NCBI GenBank assembly: GCA_019247135.1
Contig: JAFAPL010000250.1
Coordinates: 1 to 9,935 of the forward strand
Length of the DNA stretch: 9,935 nt
Source of the DNA: Chloroflexota bacterium
GTDB lineage: Bacteria; Chloroflexota; UBA6077; CF-72
Direction of reading: 5' to 3'
This document shows, in pieces, positions 1 to 5,578 of the stretch. The notes under the pieces were generated by a model, which saw only the letters and a list, made by a program, of their open reading frames with translations, was not told the DNA's origin and did not search any database. The stretch's first letter is position 1. Each line of letters begins with the position of its first letter. The translations under genes were made by a program, and so were the position numbers.

Positions 1-211
1 AGCCGATGAGGATCATCGCTTCTTTGGTTCTGGGCCGGTGGTCGGCATCCTGGTTGACGATGTCGACCGTGCCCGGGCGACGATGGAAGCGGCTGGGATC
101 GAGTTCATCGGGCCGATTCAGCGCCAGCGGGACACCAGCTGGAACCACTTCCGCGGCCCAGACGGCAATGTCTACGAGATCATGAGTCGCGCGCCTGCGG
201 TGCCTGGGTGA
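1..211 (+). CDS. VOC (glyoxalase/bleomycin-resistance fold) protein, 3' end only
   Basis: The reading frame is open from the left edge (first full codon at base 2) and stops with TGA at 209-211, so only the last 69 residues are present. They show the second half of a vicinal-oxygen-chelate module: a beta strand plus helix (GILVDDVDRARATMEAAGIE), a middle strand, then the ending HFRGPDGNVYEIM. The PDGN-x-YE-I pattern is typical of glyoxalase/dioxygenase-like VOC proteins, where the Glu is a usual metal ligand. Substrate cannot be told from this fragment. The last few residues after EIM may derive from the adjoining IS remnant, because the transposase remnant's stop codon begins at the next base. 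Confidence 0.8.
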   Translation, partial: ADEDHRFFGSGPVVGILVDDVDRARATMEAAGIEFIGPIQRQRDTSWNHFRGPDGNVYEIMSRAPAVPG

Positions 212-410
212 TCACGCCAGATGAGGGTAGAGGTGCCTGAGCTTGCGGCGGGCCTGGGCGGTGGTGAAGTGCCACTTGATGGTCGGCCGCTGCACGGTTG
301 CTGCGGCCCTCCCAGGCGGCGACCGCGCGAGCCACGGTGGCCAGGTCGGGGAGGTCGGAGGGCTCCTTACTGCAGCAACCCGAGAACATGTCCTGGTGTT
401 TCGGGAGATT
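212..410 (-). pseudogene. IS630-family transposase remnant (C-terminal part, frameshifted)
   Basis: Read leftwards, one frame gives LPKHQ, MFSGCCSKEPSDLPDLA and VARAVAAWEGRSNRA, and a second frame continues as TIKWHFTTAQARRKLRHLYP followed by HLA and a TGA at 212-214. The W-x-FTT-x-x-AR-x-KL-x-x-LYP ending and the preceding PSDLPDLA segment are typical of the C-terminus of IS630/Tc1-type DDE transposases. The frame changes near 285-292. The block that normally follows the PKH motif and holds the last catalytic Glu (SWLNQVE-like) seems to be missing, so the element is dead. No N-terminal part and no second inverted repeat are visible. The family call rests on motif recognition; the upstream boundary near 410 is approximate. 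Confidence 0.7.
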
Positions 411-454
411 GCAAATAGACCACCAGTTCTGTTTTGAACTGAAAACCACGGCTT

Positions 455-528
455 AGGAGTGCTCGGGAGACGGGCGAGGCCGGGGCTTTAATACGACGGT
501 TGGCGGTTCGAGGCCGCCGGGGACTCCT
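455..528 (+). other. tRNA-like fold, non-canonical or decayed tRNA
   Basis: The 74-base segment has a perfect T-arm at 502-518 (GGCGG, loop TTCGAGG, CCGCC) that fits the TTCRA T-loop rule. It also has a 4-bp D-arm-like stem (CTCG 462-465 with CGAG 475-478) and complementary ends (AGGAGT 455-460 with ACTCCT 523-528). The parts do not fit the standard cloverleaf: 7 + 1 bases after the T-stem do not pair with the 5' end in register, and the anticodon region (about 478-501) forms only a weak stem around a ~14-base loop containing CTTTAAT. No CCA is encoded. It is most likely a decayed tRNA or a non-coding hairpin element; an active atypical tRNA is possible but unproven. Confidence 0.3.
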
Positions 529-656
529 GATTCCGAACTGCCAATTTTCGTGGCCGATGCCAAATCACCGAGATGACAGGGCTGCGAGTCAGCCCGCCAC
601 CACGAAGGAGTAGCCGGCATTCGCCAAGCGGCTAGCTCGCTCGGCGGGTACCACCA

Positions 657-767
657 TTAGCAGCAGTTCGGATCGGGGCAGCCGCAGCACGTGCAGGGCT
701 CGTCGTCTGACGTACACGTGCAGCCGCAGCACGTGCAGCCGTCTTCGCTCGTGACATTGCTTGCCAT
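657..767 (-). CDS. Internal start: 36-residue Cys-rich, metallothionein-like peptide
   Basis: Inside the MerR gene and in the same frame, an ATG at 765-767 is preceded by AGGAGGTGAT, a nearly full match to the 16S rRNA anti-Shine-Dalgarno, with eight bases between AGGAGG and ATG. Translation from here gives 36 residues, 11 of them Cys, in clusters CTCCGCTC and CTCCGC with a terminal CC, separated by acidic spacers (SED, DDE). Such Cys-x-Cys and Cys-Cys spacing is typical of small metal-binding proteins. The ribosome site is far stronger than any upstream of the MerR start, so separate translation of a free peptide is plausible. The sequence does not match a metallothionein I can name; metal binding is inferred from Cys content. 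Confidence 0.5.
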   Translation of the reverse strand: MASNVTSEDGCTCCGCTCTSDDEPCTCCGCPDPNCC

Positions 768-1175
768 CTGAATCACCTCCTCTCGTGTGGGTAGCCAGCA
801 CGTGCAATCGCCCACGTGGCCACACGTCGGCACGGCTCCCAGCCGCGTCAGCTGATCCCGCAATTCGCCGCGCAGAGTTACGAGCTCCGCGATGCGGCGA
901 TCGGTATCCGCCAGCTTGTGCACGATCGCGTGGCGGAGACGGGCGCGCTCGTGGCCGGCATCAGCGGGCTGATCCGTGAGTTGCTGGATCTCACGTAGCG
1001 TCAGTCCCAGCGCTTTTGCGCGCTGGATGAAGCCGACCCGCTCGAGGGCGGCGTCGCCGTACACGCGATAACCGGCGTCGGTGCGAGCAGCGGGACGCAG
1101 CAGGCCTTCGTCTTCGTAGTAGCGCAGCGTAGCCGTGGAAAGTCCGACCTGCCGCGCCAGCTCGGCGATACGCAT
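657..1175 (-). CDS. MerR-family metal-type regulator with metallothionein-like C-terminal tail
   Basis: MerR proteins bind a dyad in a promoter with an over-long spacer and untwist it when an effector binds. From ATG at 1175 the protein has 172 residues: a MerR winged helix-turn-helix (MRIAELARQVGLSTATLRYY, then EDEGLLRP and GYRVYGDAALERV), a second DNA-contact segment (LGLTLREI), a dimerisation coiled coil (about residues 78-112), and Cys118, Cys124 and Cys126 where ZntR/CueR-like sensors have metal ligands. It continues about 45 residues beyond the usual family length into a tail with 11 Cys. An in-frame GTG at 1199 is less likely as start, because the promoter's -10 element would overlap it. 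The metal-sensor role is inference; the metal is unknown. Confidence 0.85.
   Translation of the reverse strand: MRIAELARQVGLSTATLRYYEDEGLLRPAARTDAGYRVYGDAALERVGFIQRAKALGLTLREIQQLTDQPADAGHERARLRHAIVHKLADTDRRIAELVTLRGELRDQLTRLGAVPTCGHVGDCTCWLPTREEVIQMASNVTSEDGCTCCGCTCTSDDEPCTCCGCPDPNCC
679..738. repeat. Two 18-bp direct repeats in the Cys-rich tail
   Basis: CAGCCGCAGCACGTGCAG occurs at 679-696 and again, identical, at 721-738, 42 bp (14 codons) apart. On the minus strand each copy encodes the core CTCCGC-type Cys cluster, so the tail looks to have grown by internal duplication. Confidence 0.85.
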
Positions 1176-1198
1176 GTGCTGATTGCGCACGAAGACCA

Positions 1199-1229
1199 CT
1201 GTAAAGCTTCAAGTCCACTTGAAGGTCAA
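1199..1229 (-). promoter_or_regulatory. MerR-type promoter with operator dyad
   Basis: On the minus strand a -35 box TTGACC (1224-1229) is followed 19 bp later by a -10-like TTACAG (1199-1204). The spacer holds the perfect dyad CTTCAAGTGGACTTGAAG (1207-1224, 8-2-8). A 19-20 bp spacer filled by a dyad is the hallmark of promoters controlled by MerR-family regulators; SoxR-type sites look very similar. It lies directly upstream of the MerR gene and implies autoregulation. Transcription would start near 1192, inside the GTG-initiated extension, which favours the ATG at 1175. No gene on the plus strand starts next to it. Confidence 0.7.
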
Positions 1230-1402
1230 GCGTGCAGCGCCGAGATTATGCGGAGTCAGCCGGCACCGGTCGAACGCTGGAGCTTGACTCAGTTGTGCAC
1301 GCGTTGTCGCCTCCTCCGCGGCACGTATGAATGCGGACCTCGCGTATCAAACGCTGGCTTCAAACGCCAGGCAGGCGCGGTTAGTCGCTGGTTAGAGGCC
1401 GG
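1230..1402. other. Gap between the MerR promoter and the methyltransferase stop
   Basis: No convincing gene is seen on either strand. The only structure is a short hairpin, CTGGC/GCCAG at 1354-1358 and 1366-1370 with a 7-base loop. On the minus strand it lies 33 bp beyond the methyltransferase stop and is followed by CGTTTGAT, so it could act as a weak terminator for that gene. It has no clear U-tract. Confidence 0.35.
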
Positions 1403-2998
1403 CTAATCCGCGGCGGGCTTGCGTTCAACGCCCGAGCGGGCGAGTGCCGCCGGTTGGAACAGGCCGCGCATCAGGCCCTCGCGGACAAAGGCCAGCACCT
1501 TCGCTCGGGCAGTGTCGGCCGGGACATCGGTCGCCGAGGTGTACTCGCAAATCGCGTCGCCGATGGTTGGCGCCTGATCGAGCATCGCTGCCAGAACGAA
1601 CCGTTCCTCGGACAACACGACGTCACTGCCGAAGCTGTTCCAGGTGAAGTGCACCGAGCGCTGGGGCTGCGCGGTCGGATCCGGCCGCGGGCGCTCCTCG
1701 ACCCAACGCGTGGATGGCGCGGTGCGAATCGCCTGATGAAGTAAGTGTTCTTCGCCCAGGGCGGCGACATCAATCGACGCCAGCAGGTTTTGCAGCGCTG
1801 TCGCGTCGCCGCCGCTCAGCGCGCGCACCGGAACGGTTGCCGCCAGCCGCGGGAGCGCTCCAGCGCCACGACTGTTCGCGGCGCGCGTGCTCGGTGGCCT
1901 CCCGCGACGGACTGCGTCCGAGTCTTCCGGATGCGCGCGTATCAGCACGAGCGCGTGGTGGAACTCGCGGGCGTCGATTGACTCGAGATGGTCGAAGTAG
2001 CGCTGGACAGCTGCCCGATAGGCCGGCCCACCCTCAGGTGCTTCGAGCGACGCGTAGCCCATCACCTGCACAACCGGCGTTGGACCCGGTGCGGCCAGGA
2101 CAAGCAGATCAATTGGAGCATCCCCGAGCACTGGTTTGATCCGAGCATGCAAGGGCTCATCCGGGTGCACGACGCCTTCCATCAGCACCAGAGCTCGACC
2201 GCCGGGCTCGAGAACATCGGGGACCTCGCGGATGAGCCGGAGTGCGATCTCTTCACCGGTATGTCCGCCATGCAAGTACGTCACGGCTTGCGATTCCGGC
2301 GGTAGGATCACGTACGGCGGCTGCGCCAGAACCAGTGCGAAGCGCCTGCCGGATACCGGCGCGGTCAGGTCGCCGACATGGAACTCGCACCGTCCGGCCA
2401 GATCGTTGAGTCGCGCATTGAAGCGTGCCATGCCGATGGCACGCGCGTTGACGTCAGTTCCCACCACAGTCGGAGCCCCTAGACGGGCGGCGACCAGCGC
2501 CAAGCTGCCAGGCCCGCAGCCGATGTCGAGAGTGCTCATGGTGACGTGCTCCGGAAGGACCTGCGCGATCTGGCGGGTGGTTCCGGCGGGTGGCATGACG
2601 GCATCGCTGCCCGCCGCCGGATCGTCGGCCACGAGCCAGAGGCCGTCGAATGGTCTGAGGTGAAAGTTGGACCGGATCCCGCCATCTGATTGCCTTGCGA
2701 GCAGGTGCGCTTGCAGAAGGCTATCGATCAGACTCTCGCCGAGGACTTGCGTGCTCTCCTGCGCATCCAGGGTGTCCGCGTAGGCGAACAGCCGCCCCAA
2801 CTTCGCGGCGCTGTCGTCGCGGTGGCGGAGGACGTACTGCAGGACCGGCAGGTAGTCTGGCCCGCCGACCTCCGGGACCAGCGCGGCCATGCGCATGATC
2901 AGGTCGTCGTCGTATTGGGCTTCCGCACACCGTGCTCGAAGCGCGTGCAACACCTCGCCTGGCACCGCTTCGAGCTTGTCGATTGCTGGCAGCGTCAT
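1403..2998 (-). CDS. Class I SAM-dependent methyltransferase with C-terminal winged-helix-like domain
   Basis: The 531-residue protein has three parts. Residues 1-150 are a helical N-terminal region that ends in NFHLRPFDGLWLVADDP, a layout seen in actinobacterial methyltransferases with an added N-domain. Residues 150-330 are a Rossmann methyltransferase: motif I LDIGCGPG (157-164), TDVN (181-184, ribose-binding acid) and AQPPY (225-229) in the place of the NPPY/NPPF substrate motif. Residues from about 440 form a winged-helix-like end, preceded by a Pro/Arg-rich linker near 375-390. N/DPPY enzymes methylate amino N of bases or Gln side chains; with Gln in place of Asn the target is uncertain. 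The ATG overlaps the stop of the upstream DUF4157 gene (ATGA), with no good Shine-Dalgarno, so translation is probably coupled. Confidence 0.8.
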   Translation of the reverse strand: MTLPAIDKLEAVPGEVLHALRARCAEAQYDDDLIMRMAALVPEVGGPDYLPVLQYVLRHRDDSAAKLGRLFAYADTLDAQESTQVLGESLIDSLLQAHLLARQSDGGIRSNFHLRPFDGLWLVADDPAAGSDAVMPPAGTTRQIAQVLPEHVTMSTLDIGCGPGSLALVAARLGAPTVVGTDVNARAIGMARFNARLNDLAGRCEFHVGDLTAPVSGRRFALVLAQPPYVILPPESQAVTYLHGGHTGEEIALRLIREVPDVLEPGGRALVLMEGVVHPDEPLHARIKPVLGDAPIDLLVLAAPGPTPVVQVMGYASLEAPEGGPAYRAAVQRYFDHLESIDAREFHHALVLIRAHPEDSDAVRRGRPPSTRAANSRGAGALPRLAATVPVRALSGGDATALQNLLASIDVAALGEEHLLHQAIRTAPSTRWVEERPRPDPTAQPQRSVHFTWNSFGSDVVLSEERFVLAAMLDQAPTIGDAICEYTSATDVPADTARAKVLAFVREGLMRGLFQPAALARSGVERKPAAD

Positions 2999-3438
2999 CG
3001 GTTATGTCCGCGAGGGACGCATTGTCGCATGCGGGATGCAGCGGCTACACCAGCGGCCCCGCTACGCGTGGCAAGCTCAGACAGCTTGCTTTTCGTCCTC
3101 GGTTTGGCGTTGCAGGTCGTGCAGTGATCATTGTCGGCGCCGCCCACGTGCATCCCACCACTATTGGACATCATTCGCTGTTGCACCACGTGTGTCAGCG
3201 CGTGCGTCATCAGCCGCGTGTCGTTCGAGCTCGCATCCGAACGCAGGAAGATATCGTTGCCGGTCGTGAACGCTCGCGCGGTGAGGCGACGGTTGAGCAG
3301 GTCCGCATGCGAATTCGTGTGCACGCGTACCTCGTCGAATCCAGATCGGAAAGCTGACTCCATTGACGTTTGCGTCGCGTTGTCGAGCCGCGATCTGTTG
3401 CCGCGCATGTCGATGAACTCCGAATGATGCCCAGCCAT
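2995..3438 (-). CDS. Short DUF4157 (eCIS-core-type) protein with HALTH in place of HExxH
   Basis: Residues 18-88 match the DUF4157 domain: LDNATQTSMESAFRSGF, DEVRVHTNSHADLLNRRL, ARAFTTGNDIFLR, then HALTHVVQQ (79-87). The domain is often found in proteins linked to extracellular contractile injection systems and in polymorphic toxins, and normally carries HELTH, a zinc-metalloprotease motif. Here the Glu codon (GAG) reads GCG, giving Ala80, so classical peptidase catalysis should be lost. The domain is also some residues shorter than usual before the motif. The remaining 60 residues have a Cys pair (CTTC, 106-109) and no recognised domain. Stop and methyltransferase start overlap. ATG at 3438 is the first start after an in-frame TGA; no tail-sheath or spike genes are nearby. 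Confidence 0.7.
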   Translation of the reverse strand: MAGHHSEFIDMRGNRSRLDNATQTSMESAFRSGFDEVRVHTNSHADLLNRRLTARAFTTGNDIFLRSDASSNDTRLMTHALTHVVQQRMMSNSGGMHVGGADNDHCTTCNAKPRTKSKLSELATRSGAAGVAAASRMRQCVPRGHNR

Positions 3439-3562
3439 ACGGCGGTCCTGTCAATCTTCAGGGGTGCGAGATCGGGGTCGGTCGCGAGTTTGCCGAAGAT
3501 GGCGTCGACATCATCCAACAGCCGTCGTGATGGCTTCTAGATGGGCGCGACCGCGAAGCGAG
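3439..3562 (-). other. Short gap with possible lost 5' end of the DUF4157 gene
   Basis: Between the asparaginase stop and the DUF4157 ATG, one frame reads from TTG at 3518 as LDDVDAIFGKLATDPDLAPL, then KIDRTAVWLG, before running out of frame into DUF4157. It looks protein-like and would join the DUF4157 frame through a single frameshift near 3430-3445. It has no ATG and no clear ribosome site. It may be the decayed N-terminus of a once longer protein, or chance. Confidence 0.3.
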
Positions 3563-4540
3563 TCAGCTTCGATCCGTGAGCGGAACGCACGCCCGGCGGC
3601 GCTCCTCGGGCTCTTGCATATCTAGCGTTTGGAACACGTAAAAGGTGTCCGCAGCCGTCGAGATCGCTCCGACGTTCCCGTCGCGGTCCATCGCGACGGC
3701 ATTCATCACATTCACCCGTTCGGCGAAGGGGTCTACCAGGTCGCGCAAGTCGATCATTGCGCGGCGCAGCGCTTCGTCGAGTGACAGGCCCTCGCGCATA
3801 GAACGCACGATGCTGTAGGCCGTGGCGGATCGAATCGCCATTTCGCCGCGACCGGTGCACGCGGCGGCGCCGTATCGATTATCCGCGTAATTGCCGGCCC
3901 CAACGATCGGCGAATCACCGACCCGGCCCGGCCATTTGAAGCCCCAGCCACTGGTGGATACAGCCGACGCGATGTCGCCCGCAGCGTCCCGAACGATCAC
4001 ATTGGTCGTGCCCAGGATGCGGTCGTGCAGCAACTCCGCCCAATCGTGAACCGTGGCCATGTACATTTGATAGCTGTCCGCGTACAGGCTGGTACCGGTT
4101 GGCGCGCCGCCCATGATGCGCTCCCGCCACACCGCCTCCGCCTCAGACGTCAGCAACTCCGTTCGCTCGAATCCGTGGCGTTCGGCGAAGAGCTCGGCTC
4201 CGACGCCCACGAGCAAGACGTGTGGAGTCTCCATCACCCGCCTCGCGATTTCGATCGGGTGGCGGTAGCCCTTGACGGCGGCGACCGCGCCGGCGGCGAG
4301 CGTGCGGCCGTCCATCACGCTTGCATCGAGCTCCACCTCGCCGAGTACGTTGGGAATGCCACCTGTCCCAACGCCATGGTCGTCCCGGTTGTCCTCGACA
4401 CACTTCACGGCGGCGATCGCAGCATCCATGGCCGAACGGCCGTCGCGAAGGGCGGCGATCGCGGCTGGTAAGCCGACGCGAGCGTTGGCGCTGCCGAGTA
4501 CGAGCGGAACAATCACGCATACATCATGGCACGGCCGCAT
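3563..4540 (-). CDS. N4-(beta-N-acetylglucosaminyl)-L-asparaginase / isoaspartyl peptidase family Ntn hydrolase
   Basis: This family hydrolyses the amide bond of GlcNAc-Asn or related (iso)aspartyl peptides and matures by self-cleavage just before a Thr nucleophile. The 325-residue protein shows the alpha-chain signatures SANARVGLPAAIAAL, CVEDNRDDHGVGTGGIPN and ELDASVMDGRTLAAGAVAAV. The beta-chain part has GTTNVIVRDAAGDIASAVST, with Thr178 as expected nucleophile by alignment to human aspartylglucosaminidase. Then follow KWPGRVGDSPIVGAGNYAD (203-220) and AAACTGRGE (225-233), the substrate-binding segments. All key motifs are present, so it should be active. ATG at 4540 is used here; GTG at 4516 is an equally good start by family length. 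No Shine-Dalgarno is visible for either. No signal peptide is seen. It heads the leftward group. Confidence 0.85.
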   Translation of the reverse strand: MRPCHDVCVIVPLVLGSANARVGLPAAIAALRDGRSAMDAAIAAVKCVEDNRDDHGVGTGGIPNVLGEVELDASVMDGRTLAAGAVAAVKGYRHPIEIARRVMETPHVLLVGVGAELFAERHGFERTELLTSEAEAVWRERIMGGAPTGTSLYADSYQMYMATVHDWAELLHDRILGTTNVIVRDAAGDIASAVSTSGWGFKWPGRVGDSPIVGAGNYADNRYGAAACTGRGEMAIRSATAYSIVRSMREGLSLDEALRRAMIDLRDLVDPFAERVNVMNAVAMDRDGNVGAISTAADTFYVFQTLDMQEPEERRRACVPLTDRS

Positions 4541-4569
4541 GCTCGCCCGAGCGCGCGCGCGACGGTTTC

Positions 4570-4745
4570 TCGATCAAGTGATCGGTTGCCTCGAAACGCT
4601 TCAATCAAGCGATTGATTGGCTCGCTTGGATTAATCAAGTAATTGATTGCCTGCCGCCCGTCGATCAACTGATCGATTGGCCTGAGTTGACGCGTCAATC
4701 AACTGATTGATTGGCTCGGTGCGGGATCGACAAGTGATTCATTGG
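4570..4745. repeat. Six tandem-spaced ~20-bp dyad repeats, probable operator array
   Basis: Units lie at 4570-4589, 4601-4620, 4631-4650, 4661-4680, 4695-4714 and 4726-4745. Examples are TCAATCAACTGATTGATTGG (4695) and TCGATCAACTGATCGATTGG (4661). The core is a 7-2-7 dyad (TCRATCA-2 bp-TGATYGA) followed by TTGG or TTGC, often then CTCG. Starts are 30-34 bp apart, close to three helical turns. Arm changes are matched: units with CG in the left arm mostly have CG in the right, so dyad symmetry looks selected. The last unit has kept mainly its right half. The array fills the gap between divergent genes starting at 4540 and 4784 and probably binds a dimeric regulator. The protein is not known. 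Confidence 0.85.
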
Positions 4746-4783
4746 TATGAGTCGCCGGGGCCCGAGAGGGTACCCTGCTGGCG

Positions 4784-5578
4784 ATGAGCGATGACCGTCT
4801 CGCCTCGGCGGCCCGCCGGCTGTGCCAGCAGCGTGATCGGCTCGAGCCATTTGACGGTTTTCCCGCGGACGAGACGCCCGTCGACGAGGCGCAGGCGTAC
4901 GCCATCCAGGACATGCTGCACGCATGCCTGAGTGCGCGCGGCTGGGGGCCGCTGGTCGGCTACAAGATCGGGTGCACGACACCTGTGATGCAGGCGTTTC
5001 TCGGAATTCCCAACCCGTGCGCGGGCGGCATCTTCGCAGGCAGCGTCCGCCATGGCGAGGGCGAGTTCGAGCACGACCGCTTCGTCCGGGTCGGAGTCGA
5101 ATGCGAGGTCGCGGTGATCCTGGGTACCGATCTGCCGGCCGAAGCCGCGCCGTTCGATCGCAGTCGCGCAGCCGCGGCGGTCGCGGCATGTGCGGCGGCA
5201 ATCGAGGTGGTCGACGACCGGTATCGCGACTACCGAGCGCTGACCACGCCGACCCTCATCGCCGACGATTTTTTCGGCGCAGGCTGTGTGTTGGGCACGC
5301 CCGTCGCCGGGTTCGACCCGTTCGCGCTTGCGCGGACGTGCGCGCACATGGTGATCGACGGCCAGACCGTCGGCAGCGGCGTCGGCTCCGACATTCTGGG
5401 TGAGCCGCTCGATGCACTGGTCTGGCTGGCGGAGTCTCTCGCCCGACGCGGTGCTGGTTTGCAGCGGGAACAGGTCGTGCTGCTCGGGAGTCTCGTGCAA
5501 ACGCACTGGGTGGGACGCGGTGCGGACGTGTGGATCACCAATGACGCGCTTGGCGAGGTCCGCGCGCACTTCAAGTAG
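4784..5578 (+). CDS. 2-keto-4-pentenoate hydratase (MhpD/DmpE-type, fumarylacetoacetase superfamily)
   Basis: Enzymes of this group add water to 2-hydroxypenta-2,4-dienoate in meta-cleavage of aromatic compounds, or act as the related 4-oxalocrotonate decarboxylase. The 264-residue protein has the family length and order: N-terminal helices with PVDEAQAYAIQ (32-42), VGYKIGCTTPVMQ (58-70), LGIPNPCAGGIF (73-84), VECEVAVILG (105-114, Glu106 and Glu108 as probable metal ligands), AAIEVVDDRYRDYR (138-151, Glu141 as third ligand), TPTLIADDFFGAGCVLG, and C-terminal GSDILGEPLDALVWLAE. All catalytic segments appear intact. No other ring-cleavage gene is in the window, so the true substrate is open. 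No good Shine-Dalgarno precedes the ATG. It lies just downstream of the dyad array and its stop overlaps that of the convergent molybdoprotein by 8 bp. Confidence 0.85.
   Translation: MSDDRLASAARRLCQQRDRLEPFDGFPADETPVDEAQAYAIQDMLHACLSARGWGPLVGYKIGCTTPVMQAFLGIPNPCAGGIFAGSVRHGEGEFEHDRFVRVGVECEVAVILGTDLPAEAAPFDRSRAAAAVAACAAAIEVVDDRYRDYRALTTPTLIADDFFGAGCVLGTPVAGFDPFALARTCAHMVIDGQTVGSGVGSDILGEPLDALVWLAESLARRGAGLQREQVVLLGSLVQTHWVGRGADVWITNDALGEVRAHFK

Noticed and set aside
424..441. Short perfect hairpin CAGTTC/GAACTG with loop TGTTTT
   Set aside because: Six base pairs with a 6-base loop and only a short A-run after it; no gene ends just before it, so neither a terminator nor an operator call is supported.
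455..528. tmRNA 3' end or tRNA-Sec gene
   Set aside because: There is no CCA, no tag-peptide region upstream, no 8-bp acceptor in register and no long variable arm.
4513..4698. 61-codon frame through the dyad array on the minus strand, with period-10 IDQLI/INYLI/INRLI repeats
   Set aside because: The peptide periodicity is a by-product of 30-bp spaced DNA repeats; it would start at TTG without a ribosome site and overlaps the asparaginase start.
4570..4745. CRISPR array
   Set aside because: Spacers are only 10-14 bp, the repeats vary between copies, each is a short dyad, and no cas gene is present.
4739..5569. 276-codon frame antisense to the hydratase
   Set aside because: The plus-strand frame matches the MhpD family along its full length; the antisense frame shows no domain and is a high-GC shadow.
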